The translations under genes and the position numbers were made by a program. Below, piece after piece: positions 36,865 to 44,835 of a stretch of DNA of 64,000 bases (within the stretch, counting starts at the first letter, position 1; each line of letters opens with the position of its first letter). The stretch is taken from the NCBI RefSeq assembly GCF_025147485.1, contig NZ_CP102263.1, forward strand, positions 3,795,501 through 3,859,500. Direction: 5' to 3'. This DNA is from Bacteroides uniformis (GTDB taxonomy: Bacteria > Bacteroidota > Bacteroidia > Bacteroidales > Bacteroidaceae). A model generated the notes under the pieces. That model saw only the letters and a list, made by a program, of their open reading frames with translations. It was not told where the DNA came from and ran no database searches.

Positions 36865-38123
36865 ATTATACCATATTTTTTACAATAATACCATCTCTGT
36901 AAAGTTTCAAAGAAAACAGATATTACCAATGATATAGATAAAGTATATATATTTAAACAATCAATAATTCCCAAAAACATTATTACGAACAAATACACGA
37001 ACATACTATAAAACATATTGACAATAACATCTTTTACATGATTGTGACTTATTAATATAACAGTTCCAAGAAAATAACTTAAATGGCGATATATAAACAG
37101 AGTTCCCAACATCCAATACGCAGGAATTGCCATTAGCATATCATTATTAAAAAATAAAAGAATAAATGATTTCAAAGAACATCCAACAATAAAATATAAT
37201 AAAACTCCTATTACAGTAGTATATATTAAAAGTTTACGGGCAAATATTTTATTAGCATTTTTATTATAATATGGAAATACAACATTACTTATTGTATAAA
37301 ATATAGTAGATAATACATTTACTATTTTTTCTACAAAATCATAATAAGCAACTTCTCCCATTCCCAAAACGCTACCAATAACTATAGTATTAGTCCTATC
37401 TTTCACTATACCTGTTATTGACGTTAAGAGAAGTTTGGTTGAATCTTTTGTATGATAAAATATAGTCGCTAAAGACTGCCATCTAAACTTAATTTTAAAT
37501 TTATATATTAGTATATATATGGCTATAAGAGATGTAATAATAGCTCCAATGCCATTTATAAGTGGAACCAATAAATAATCTTGCGGTGTAGTGACCCATA
37601 TAAATATCAATAGAATAAACACTACACGTCCTATGAAAGAAAAAATTGCAATATATTTCATTTTTTCTATACCTTGAAAAAAACCATATAGGAAATAAAC
37701 ATTCATAAATACATTGCCACATTGAAAAATATATAATAATTTATATTCTCGAATTTCAGGAAAAAGAAATATTAAAAATAAGAATCCAAATACTATAATT
37801 AAAAGCAAGGTTTTTACAATATATACCACACTAACTATTTCGTTTATCTTCTTTGAATCTTCTCTATTAATGCTAATATATTTCGTAGCTGAGATATTAA
37901 ATCCCCAGTTTACAAATATTGCTAAATAACTAACTATTGCCTGAGAATATATGATTACACCATATAAATTTTTTCCTAAAGTATTAATTAAATAAGGATA
38001 TGTAACAAGTGGTATCAATAAATTACATATCTGTAATAAAGTTAGATAGCCAAAATTTTCAATTAAGGTTTTATACCTATATATATAGTCAGATATATTT
38101 TTCACTTTGCAAATTAACATCAT
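36861..38123 (-). CDS. Polysaccharide flippase (Wzx-like, MATE/PST fold)
   Basis: About 420 residues with around twelve hydrophobic segments; the N-terminal LIENFGYLTLLQICNLLIPLVTYPYL (in part) is the typical PST-family start. It moves lipid-linked repeat units across the inner membrane. The frame is open back to a GTG at 38132, but that lies inside the IS66-type end repeat; ATG at 38123 or 38120 is more likely. The IS66 end (GTAAGC at 38125) abuts this start, so the native upstream sequence and ribosome binding site have been lost or replaced. Confidence 0.88.
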   Translation of the reverse strand: MMLICKVKNISDYIYRYKTLIENFGYLTLLQICNLLIPLVTYPYLINTLGKNLYGVIIYSQAIVSYLAIFVNWGFNISATKYISINREDSKKINEIVSVVYIVKTLLLIIVFGFLFLIFLFPEIREYKLLYIFQCGNVFMNVYFLYGFFQGIEKMKYIAIFSFIGRVVFILLIFIWVTTPQDYLLVPLINGIGAIITSLIAIYILIYKFKIKFRWQSLATIFYHTKDSTKLLLTSITGIVKDRTNTIVIGSVLGMGEVAYYDFVEKIVNVLSTIFYTISNVVFPYYNKNANKIFARKLLIYTTVIGVLLYFIVGCSLKSFILLFFNNDMLMAIPAYWMLGTLFIYRHLSYFLGTVILISHNHVKDVIVNMFYSMFVYLFVIMFLGIIDCLNIYTLSISLVISVFFETLQRWYYCKKYGII

Positions 38124-38124
38124 C

Positions 38125-38975
38125 GTAAGCACTCAATCACTTTGGACTCTTCTGAAAATAAGTAAGCAGTCATTTTAGACCTGAAAAGGTTTAAAAGTAA
38201 GCACTCAATACCTTTTTCCCTACTGAAAATCAGCGAGAAAGGGAATTGGTCTTATTATATTTGACTTCGATTTAACTTAATTCAAACCGAAATGCCTGAT
38301 GGAATCAGCATTTCGTAGTTCTTGTTTCCTGACAATAGTTCACGGAATACATGTATAAGATATCCCTTGATATCCGAGAGGTACATCTTGGCCGTTTCGA
38401 TAATGGTATAGAAAGTCATTGCCACATTGACACCCTCCTCACTGCTGAAGTGAAGAGAATTATTTCGCGATACGGCAAAGGGACGTATCGCACGTTCCGC
38501 CACCATGTTGTCTATCGTGTAGTCGCCCCAGTGGTGATATTTAAGCAGGTCATCCCAGCCGTTCAACATATAAGCCAAAGCTGTCTCCATCATTTTACCG
38601 TAGTGACAGCGTTTATCCTGCTGAAGTTCCAATACCTGTTTCCTCAAGCCTTTCAATATCTCACTGACATCGGATTTATTTCTTCTTTTCCTTATCTCCC
38701 CGAGAGTGAGCCGACGCATCAAACATTCAGCCTCTATCAGATACAACCGCCCAATTTGTTCCACAAACCATGCCGCCTCTTCGTCTTTGGCGATGTCTGC
38801 AGCAAGTTTGAACTTTGCCCGGACATGAGAGATGAACTTGGAAACTCCCTCCTTTTGATAGCGTTTCCATAAATTCTTGAAATCCGTGCTGCTTGCCATA
38901 AGCATTCGTTTTATCTTTATGGCACAAAAATCTAGCATACGGGGCGGTAAAGCAAATAAACAATTGAGTGCTTAC
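38125..38975 (-). mobile_element. IS66-family remnant with multiplied ends
   Basis: The left side has three IS66-type end sequences in the same orientation: GTAAGCACTCAATCA at 38125, GTAAGCAGTCATTTT at 38162 and GTAAGCACTCAATAC at 38197. The right side ends with the complement of GTAAGCACTCAATTG at 38975, with a further GTAAGC at 38987. Inside is only the C-terminal third of a transposase. No flanking duplication is visible for any pair. It is best read as a deleted IS66 copy or successive insertions that decayed. It separates upxY/upxZ from the biosynthetic genes. Confidence 0.8.
38282..38938 (-). pseudogene. C-terminal fragment of an IS66 transposase
   Basis: About 200 residues matching the end of IS66 TnpC: FISHVRAKFKLAADIAKDEE, then ERAIRPFAVSRNNSLHF and FRELLSGNKNYEMLIP. 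The N-terminal half (coiled coil and first DDE acid residues) is absent and no tnpA or tnpB accompanies it. The first about 15 residues of the frame are fortuitous. It differs clearly from the TnpC at 23.9-25.7 kb (different wording around the same motif), so it came from another IS66 lineage. Confidence 0.85.
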
Positions 38976-38992
38976 CGTCCATATGGGTAAGC

Positions 38993-39411
38993 AATAATAC
39001 GTTATTTTTTGAATCCGGCACCAACTCTCCCTATCCAAAAAGCGATGCAACGCCATCCGCATCCGGATTTCCTTTACCGAAGGTATCAGCTGGCCGGCAT
39101 TTATATAATTCATAAACTGAGGGACGAGGTCCGAAAGGGAATCTCGTACAGAGTCAGGCATCAGCATGTGCCATTCACCTTTAACATCATCCTCATATGT
39201 CAGCACAAGACCGAACTTCTAGAGTTTATAGGGAGTTTTGCGTATTGCGTACCACGTATGCATTGGCACCGACCGTGACAAACTCCTCAAGCAACTGATG
39301 TTCCGCCTTGCAAAGAGAATTGCAGATGGCAGCAAGGCTGATATTAGAACCGTATTCCTTATTTTTGATGGTAACCATATTTCCAATTTTAGAAAACAAA
39401 ATCTTCCACAA
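38993..39411 (-). pseudogene. Broken hypothetical gene
   Basis: Two frames join into one protein: MVTIKNKEYGSNISLAAICN through VVRNTQNSL, then after a frameshift near 39228 and an in-frame TAG, KFGLVLTYEDDVKGEWHMLM through MRMALHRFLDRE. It then runs into the IS66 remnant, which appears to have truncated its 3' end. I do not recognise the family. It probably predates the insertion and was lost. Confidence 0.55.
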
Positions 39412-40957
39412 TATACCTGTCTACATTACGCCTTTCCTTGCTGAAATTCACCCCCACTTTGACAAGACGCCTCCCGTCCAACCTATAAGGAATCAGATAC
39501 CCTTTTTCGTCAATCTGCCGTAAAGCCTCCTCAGCACTGCCGTTCAGTTTAAACTCAAAAACATAAATGGTATCTTTCGTCTTCACCACGGCATCGGCAC
39601 GACCGCGGGCACTACGGATTTCCGTTTCAACAAATTGTCCCATCAAAGTGAAAACCACATAAAAGATAGCCTGATAGTGACGCTCCGTATTATCGCTCAA
39701 ATCGTATGGCATACCGGCAAAGAATACTTTCAAGCGTTCCATGAATGCATCCACATCACCGGAACGGAGTTCACGCATAAACTTGGCTATGTGGAAACCG
39801 GTTTCATCATCAGTCACTCCTGTATAATAAGGAACCAAGAAATTCAAGAAACCATAGCGTACCTCATCATTGGGAAAACCCAAAGTGTACAATAAAACAT
39901 CCCTATCGTAGTCTTTGATGGTCAGATAACCACTCTGATAAATCATGGGAAGCGGATTCTTTACTTCCGCACGATACTCAAAAAAGGCGGAAGCCGTCAC
40001 TTCAACTCCCTCAATCAGAAGGCGCAAATCATAATCACTCTCTTTCAATAAATTTACCAAATAGGTAGGAGTACCGGTCTGAAACCAGAAATTATCCAAA
40101 ATCTTCGACTTGCATGCATTCAACACACTGAAAGGATTAAAAACCCCTTCACAATGGGGGTAAAAATGATAACCGTCATACAGCTTGGTCATCTGCTCCA
40201 AAGTTGTATCAAAGTCCATTCCATTGGAAACACCCAAACGTTCTATCTCCGGAGTAAACGTTGTGAGCAGTTCTTCCTTAGTAATACCACATAAAGAAGA
40301 ATAGTCGGGCCATGTACTGATGTCCTGCAACTGATTTAAATCACTGAACACGCTAATCTGCGCAAACTTCGTCACACCCGTCAAAAAAACAAAGCGGAGA
40401 TAACGGTCGGCACTTTTCAGTACCCCATAAAAGGCTTTCAATATCCGACGATATTCTTCCGTTAGCTTTTCATCCGAAAGAGCTTGAAGCAAAGGCTTAT
40501 CGTATTCATCAATCAACACTACCACTTGCTTACCCGTCTGGGCATACGCCTGCTCTATCACATAGGCAAAGCGCTCTTCGGGACTACGCTCCTGCTTTTC
40601 CGCACCATATTTCAATTCCCACTTTTCCAGATATTGATTAAGCATGGCTATCAAATCTCCGGCTATTTCATATTTACGGGCATTTAAGTCCATATGTAAT
40701 ACTGGATATTCCTCCCATTGGGTTTCCAGTTTTTCGATGGCAAGTCCGTGAAACAAATCTTTATGTCCTTGAAAGTAAGCTTCGAAGGTAGATATAAGCA
40801 AACTCTTACCGAAACGGCGAGGACGGCTCAAAAAATAGGGAGTGGAATTGGATGCTATCTTATAGACCATTGCTGTTTTGTCTACATAAAGATAATTTTC
40901 TTCACGCAGCTTTTCAAAAGTCTGTATACCAATCGGCAGTTTACGCATCTGTTCCAT
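39389..40957 (-). CDS. AAA-ATPase-like protein with C-terminal PD-(D/E)XK nuclease domain (DUF1703 type)
   Basis: 522 residues. N-terminal AAA-ATPase-like domain: the phosphate-binding loop is FLSRPRRFGKSLLISTFEAYF (in part) and Walker B-like VVLIDEYDKPLLQAL. The C-terminus has the PD-(D/E)XK-like core KTKDTIYVFEFKLNGSAEEAL with an E-x-K. This large family is abundant in Bacteroides and other gut bacteria; its function is unknown to me and it often behaves as a mobile or repeated gene. It lies between upxZ and the biosynthesis genes, on the same strand, an unusual place in a capsule operon. Confidence 0.88.
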   Translation of the reverse strand: MEQMRKLPIGIQTFEKLREENYLYVDKTAMVYKIASNSTPYFLSRPRRFGKSLLISTFEAYFQGHKDLFHGLAIEKLETQWEEYPVLHMDLNARKYEIAGDLIAMLNQYLEKWELKYGAEKQERSPEERFAYVIEQAYAQTGKQVVVLIDEYDKPLLQALSDEKLTEEYRRILKAFYGVLKSADRYLRFVFLTGVTKFAQISVFSDLNQLQDISTWPDYSSLCGITKEELLTTFTPEIERLGVSNGMDFDTTLEQMTKLYDGYHFYPHCEGVFNPFSVLNACKSKILDNFWFQTGTPTYLVNLLKESDYDLRLLIEGVEVTASAFFEYRAEVKNPLPMIYQSGYLTIKDYDRDVLLYTLGFPNDEVRYGFLNFLVPYYTGVTDDETGFHIAKFMRELRSGDVDAFMERLKVFFAGMPYDLSDNTERHYQAIFYVVFTLMGQFVETEIRSARGRADAVVKTKDTIYVFEFKLNGSAEEALRQIDEKGYLIPYRLDGRRLVKVGVNFSKERRNVDRYIVEDFVF

Positions 40958-41030
40958 CTCATTTCTCTTTTTTAGAAGCTATATGCAAATATACGTTTTT
41001 TCTTCAAAGAGAAATTCTATTTATACATTT

Positions 41031-41516
41031 TTATTCCATTTCCTCCCATGGATAAGGATTATCCACCACATTCTGAAACTCATCAACTGCTTCCTGCTGC
41101 TCGGCAGTCAGTGATGCAACACTCCAAGAAGCAATGATAGAACGGCCCTCGTCGGCCAAAGGCTCATCGAAAACCTCTCCATAACAAGCCGTAAGCAAAC
41201 GGAGTTTCAACAAAGAGGAAGGAAGGGAATCAAGGGTATCCCAGCAACGCCTCAATACCTCCTGCACATGCTGCTGTTTCTCACCATGGTCAATGAACGA
41301 GGCACTATACCCCTTCAAGAGCGCAAGACATACATTTGCCTGCTCCTCCACCGTGGTGCCCCAAGTGCCAGAATTATACAAAGTTGTGGTCAAGCGATAG
41401 ACTTCGCTGTTACGACGAGACAAGTCATCGCTATAGATAGGACTGCCGTCCATACCCAAATACATCAGATCGTGCGCGGCACGCTGAAGGAGGAGTGCTT
41501 CTTCTAAAAGAGACAT
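41031..41516 (-). CDS. upxZ: UpxZ-family inhibitor of non-cognate UpxY antiterminators
   Basis: 161 residues, second gene after upxY, as in B. fragilis capsule loci. Features of the family: LLEEALLLQRAAHDLMYLGMD, an SRRNSEVYRL segment, and the C-terminal DEFQNVVDNPYPWEE. In B. fragilis, UpxZ proteins block UpxY proteins of other capsule loci so that one capsule is made at a time; the same is expected here. The family call rests on size, position and remembered sequence features. Confidence 0.85.
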   Translation of the reverse strand: MSLLEEALLLQRAAHDLMYLGMDGSPIYSDDLSRRNSEVYRLTTTLYNSGTWGTTVEEQANVCLALLKGYSASFIDHGEKQQHVQEVLRRCWDTLDSLPSSLLKLRLLTACYGEVFDEPLADEGRSIIASWSVASLTAEQQEAVDEFQNVVDNPYPWEEME

Positions 41517-41586
41517 GCTATTTTGATTTATGATTTCAGAGTTATGATTTATCTATCACCAATGACTAATCATTGATTATCGACGA

Positions 41587-42117
41587 TTATTTGATTACTT
41601 CGATGAGGTCTGGATGGATGGTCGCCATGGCAACGGCGATGATACCTTGTATAGCAATCACTACACGACGATCACGGGCACCTTTTACCTTTAGAAAAAC
41701 ACCTTCTTGACCCTCGAAGTCGCCACCGGTGATACGGACTTTCGTACCTTTGGAGAGATTCAGTTCTTCGGGCTGGAAATAGAGAAGATGGTCATTGTAG
41801 GTACCAGCAACGGCTATGAAACGCTGCATATCATGGTCAGGAATGACTATTTTCTGACCGCTACGGGTATCAGTAATATATTGCAAATAAGTAATTTGAG
41901 ACTTAAATCGCTGCACTTCGGAAGGACGTGCGTGGACAAAAACCAGGTTACGGATGACGGGAACCAAAGCACGGACTTTCCTGCCCCTACGGATACTTAT
42001 CTTATATTGCATGGGAATGAAACAGCCAAGATTTGCCTTTTCGAGAAGATGCATAGCTTCAAGCTCCCTGCGGTATGTAGCACGCATGGCAAACCAAACT
42101 TCGGTCTCTTTATCCAT
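41587..42117 (-). CDS. upxY: UpxY-family capsule transcription antiterminator (NusG paralogue)
   Basis: 176 residues. N-terminal NGN domain (VWFAMRATYRRELEAMHLLE and NLVFVHARPSEVQRFK) and C-terminal KOW-like domain (GTKVRITGGDFEGQEGVFLK). It is first in the capsule operon, as in Bacteroides capsule loci, where UpxY acts on its own 5' leader to let polymerase read through. 42118-42320 would be that leader; it contains two hairpins. The only strong promoter upstream points the other way in this assembly. Confidence 0.93.
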   Translation of the reverse strand: MDKETEVWFAMRATYRRELEAMHLLEKANLGCFIPMQYKISIRRGRKVRALVPVIRNLVFVHARPSEVQRFKSQITYLQYITDTRSGQKIVIPDHDMQRFIAVAGTYNDHLLYFQPEELNLSKGTKVRITGGDFEGQEGVFLKVKGARDRRVVIAIQGIIAVAMATIHPDLIEVIK

Positions 42118-42318
42118 TTCTATTCTTGTTAATTTTACTTAGAAAAAGGTATTCCTTGGGGGCTTTGAACTACTATTACAGAACTGTAGTTCAATCACTT
42201 GCGAGCATTTTATGGGAAGTTTGACAAGCACTATGCCCTTCTTGTCAACAGATTCTCTGCGGTTGTTCATTACCTTTTGGTAAGAGACTATAAACGAACG
42301 TATTAGAAACAAAAAAGC
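42118..42318 (-). promoter_or_regulatory. Putative capsule mRNA leader with two hairpins (UpxY target region)
   Basis: Two perfect stems: 42165-42173 with 42186-42194 (9 bp, 12-base loop) and 42221-42228 with 42241-42248 (8 bp, 12-base loop). They would lie in the untranslated leader of upxY if transcription came from the flipped promoter. In B. fragilis the leader is the site where UpxY prevents premature termination. No long T-run follows on the minus strand, so they are not simple intrinsic terminators. Confidence 0.5.
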
Positions 42319-42546
42319 GTTTTTTAATCGTACGTTTAAAAAACACCTATTTCGAACTTATACAAGACATACTCAAAGAGCTAAAAATAAGAAGATTTTA
42401 ACTGATTACACATATTGCATATACTGCTGAAATTCAATGTAATATACTTATCATTATTTATTATTAGGAACATTTTTCTATCAAACATTTTGCCATTACA
42501 AAAAACGTCTCTATCTTTGCGTTCATTAAACGTACGTTTTTTAAAC
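42319..42546. promoter_or_regulatory. Putative invertible capsule promoter, OFF orientation
   Basis: Imperfect inverted repeats at 42319-42345 and 42520-42546 (20 of 27 positions match, with an uninterrupted 11-bp core CGTACGTTTAA at 42329-42339 and its complement at 42526-42536) enclose a promoter. TTTG (42489-42492), a 19-base spacer, then TATCTTTG (42512-42519) point rightward, away from upxY. Core-to-core length is 208 bp, in the range known for the Mpi-controlled promoters of B. fragilis. After inversion the -7 element would lie at about 42353-42346 on the minus strand, giving a leader of about 220 bases before upxY. Confidence 0.75.
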
Positions 42547-42737
42547 AGCATATCATCTTATATATCAACCATTTACAACTCACCCTTCACATTTCCCTCC
42601 AAAATTCCCTTATTTCTCCCTCACTTTTTATACTTTCGCATTTTTTAACCAGAATAAAAAACAGTTAAACGAACAAAGAATTACACAAATGAAAGAACTC
42701 AAAAAAGAAGCATCTCAACAGTAACGAACAGAGAAGC
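42547..42737 (+). promoter_or_regulatory. Leader region before the 119-residue gene
   Basis: AT-rich. A short open frame, ATG at 42689 to TAA at 42724 (MKELKKEASQQ, 11 codons), precedes the 42738 gene and could be a leader peptide, but it has no repeated diagnostic codon. TTAAACGAAC at 42664 resembles TAAACGAACG at 42291, another relative of the inverted-repeat core. Confidence 0.3.
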
Positions 42738-43097
42738 ATGTCGTATCAATCTGATACACAGAAACTAAGAGCAACAAAAGTAAAAGAACACAGCTCCATA
42801 GTGGATGAAAAGCTATTGGCAGAACGGGTTTACTACGGAGACCAGACCCATGTTTATGTAGGTTACTTAAGAGCCTTTAAATCAGGCTATTTTGAAGGCA
42901 CAAAAATTAGAAAAATAACGGATATAGCCAAACTGCTCGTAGCATCCGAAAACTTCACAAAGAAAGCCAGAGGAGAGCAAAAGCCTTTGACTTACAGTAC
43001 GATAATTACCGAATTGGAGAAGGTATGGGCCATCATAAAACAGGAAGACACCACACTGATTGACCCATACGGATATGATGTAAGGATAAATCACTGA
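42738..43097 (+). CDS. Hypothetical protein, 119 residues
   Basis: Starts MSYQSDTQKLRATKVKEHSS and is rich in K, E, T and Y; predicted mixed alpha/beta, no signal peptide and no membrane segment. I do not recognise a family. It is the first gene to the right of the capsule promoter region, on the opposite strand to the capsule operon. In the present orientation the invertible promoter would read into it. Confidence 0.65.
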   Translation: MSYQSDTQKLRATKVKEHSSIVDEKLLAERVYYGDQTHVYVGYLRAFKSGYFEGTKIRKITDIAKLLVASENFTKKARGEQKPLTYSTIITELEKVWAIIKQEDTTLIDPYGYDVRINH

Positions 43098-43100
43098 TAG

Positions 43101-43217
43101 TTCAGTACCTGGAAAGGCAGTAATTTTGCCGCCGTCAGCAACCGGACAGAAGGGCTACACCTTTCTCGTCGGATGGTGTAGCCTCAACAAGGCAAGGGCG
43201 TAGCCATCCGTACTGAA
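43101..43217 (+). ncRNA. Structured intergenic element of unknown class
   Basis: A closing stem TTCAGTAC (43101-43108) pairs with GTACTGAA (43210-43217). Inside is a perfect 9-bp hairpin GGCTACACC (43153-43161) with GGTGTAGCC (43175-43183), extendable by a G.T pair, and a small GGCA/TGCC hairpin before it. The segment is GC-rich compared with its surroundings, which suggests structural constraint. It lies between two small hypothetical genes. It fits no riboswitch I know. Confidence 0.45.
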
Positions 43218-43277
43218 AGGAGTAGCTCTTTTTCATTGCTGATTATCATACATTTAATAACCCTAAAAACATAAAAA

Positions 43278-43643
43278 ATGGGAAAAGAGAAAACTGAATT
43301 TGAGGAGCAATTTGTATCCAAAACAGAAAAAACAAAAAAACTATGGGAAAAACGGATTACGGAAAACACGACATTGAGCATGGAGTCTGTACAATGGATG
43401 GCACAGCGCATAAATTCCCTACTGGAATACATGCAATACGGATATGCATTGATAGCCTACCGAAAGCAGGACGGTAGCTTCTACATGGGAAGAGGAACCC
43501 TTGTTTCCTACGAAAGCGACTTCAAAAAGAAACATGACATGACAAGCATTAAAGCTCACGTAGCCTATTGGGACGCGGAACAACAAGGCTGGCGGACTTT
43601 TCTGATTGAGAACTTTATGGAATGGAGACCGATAGTAAACTAA
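43278..43643 (+). CDS. Hypothetical protein, 121 residues, possible SH3-like C-terminus
   Basis: Lysine- and glutamate-rich N-terminus (MGKEKTEFEEQFVSKTEKTK) followed by YALIAYRKQDGSFYMGRGTLV and a C-terminal YWDAEQQGWRTFLIENFMEW. This last pattern resembles Bacteroides DUF2693-like proteins (a tyrosine-aspartate then W-R-S/T-F-x-x-E-N-L), but the similarity is weak and I claim no function. It lies between the structured element and the DUF4373 gene. Confidence 0.6.
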   Translation: MGKEKTEFEEQFVSKTEKTKKLWEKRITENTTLSMESVQWMAQRINSLLEYMQYGYALIAYRKQDGSFYMGRGTLVSYESDFKKKHDMTSIKAHVAYWDAEQQGWRTFLIENFMEWRPIVN

Positions 43644-43668
43644 CAAAAAAACACCAATATCAAAAGCT

Positions 43669-44370
43669 ATGGAGGCTTATTTACTACATGATGCCAATGC
43701 CGGCAGCAACCTAAAATTAATGATTATGATACAAGAAGAAGGTATGAAAGGATATGGCATTTACTGGACAGTGCTCGAATTCCTCAGATTGCAGAACGAA
43801 TATAAAGCCAGCCTGAAAGTGATTCCCATACTGGCACAAAAAGCAAGGGTGACAACCGCCACACTGAAGCGAATCATCTATGACTATGCGCTGTTCGAGG
43901 TGAACGAGACAAGCTTCTCATCCCCCGGACTAAGCCGCCGCATGGAGCCATGGGACGCCCAACAAGAAGCTAAAAAAGAGGCCGGACGTCGCGGTGGACT
44001 GGTTAACCAGCAGAGAATCAGGGATGCCAAGACAAGCAGCGCTTTAGCAAATAAACTAAATAAAGAGAATAAAGAAAACCCCTCTCTATCTCCCCAAGGG
44101 GAGACGGGAAGAAGGAAGGAGGAGATTCTTCTGACTCCACCGGAGTACACGCTCAACAGACAGACGCATAATTACCAAGGCCTGATGGAAGAGCTGGCAA
44201 GGCAGAAAGTAACCGACATCCACGATTTGAATGCCATCTTGAGACTGACAGATTTTGGAAAACTGGGAGGGAAAATCTGGAAAATCCTATATGAGTTGAA
44301 CAGCTCACCCCAACTGAAAGCCCGTATCGTGATGCCCGGAAAGTACATACTGAAATTACTCAGGGGTTAG
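43669..44370 (+). CDS. DUF4373 (Lin1244/Lin1753-like) domain protein
   Basis: 233 residues. The first about 95 residues match the Lin1244/Lin1753-type domain (MEAYLLHDANAGSNLKLMIMIQEEGMKGYGIYW in part), predicted to be a winged helix found in phage and plasmid replication-type proteins. A lysine-rich linker and a helical C-terminus follow. Such proteins are often found beside Bacteroides capsule loci. Its cellular role is not established. The IS1595 element begins 15 bases after its stop codon. Confidence 0.75.
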   Translation: MEAYLLHDANAGSNLKLMIMIQEEGMKGYGIYWTVLEFLRLQNEYKASLKVIPILAQKARVTTATLKRIIYDYALFEVNETSFSSPGLSRRMEPWDAQQEAKKEAGRRGGLVNQQRIRDAKTSSALANKLNKENKENPSLSPQGETGRRKEEILLTPPEYTLNRQTHNYQGLMEELARQKVTDIHDLNAILRLTDFGKLGGKIWKILYELNSSPQLKARIVMPGKYILKLLRG

Positions 44371-44439
44371 ATTTAATAAAAGAAGGTAACTATATACCAC
44401 TTTGCACTAAATATTAAATTCAATAAAGAATAGAAAGTT

Positions 44440-44763
44440 ATGGAAATGAACGAGGAAAGTATTAAAAATTTATGGGTAATAGTAGAAAAGACCCATAAGC
44501 AAGTTTTAGCGATGAAGTTTTTAGGCGAATTTAAAGCTTATGTAGTAAGTGGGTTTTCAACGAAGACAAGGGATAACCCTTTTAATGAAGCTTACAATGC
44601 GATTGATATTACAGATATATCGGTTAACTTGCCTATTTTACCGTCGGAATTAAACCCTCAATCTTTTGAAGAAAAGCTACGAGGACGTTCTGTAAAGAAT
44701 TTCAAATTTGGTGGTGATGATTATTTTTGGTTGATTAAATCTGGTAAAACAGAATATTTATAA
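44440..44763 (+). CDS. IS1595 passenger, hypothetical protein, 107 residues
   Basis: MEMNEESIKNLWVIVEKTHK start; no signal peptide, no membrane segment, no recognised motif. It lies between the left terminal repeat and the transposase, on the same strand. Unknown function. Confidence 0.55.
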   Translation: MEMNEESIKNLWVIVEKTHKQVLAMKFLGEFKAYVVSGFSTKTRDNPFNEAYNAIDITDISVNLPILPSELNPQSFEEKLRGRSVKNFKFGGDDYFWLIKSGKTEYL

Positions 44764-44835
44764 GAAAAATATACTGTTTTAGTTGGATTTATGAAAAAAT
44801 ATTTGTATATTTAGATGTAAAAGGAGGAATATATT

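Noticed and set aside
43101..43217. Cobalamin or other known riboswitch
   Set aside because: The characteristic conserved boxes are missing and neighbouring genes are not related to vitamin or amino-acid metabolism.
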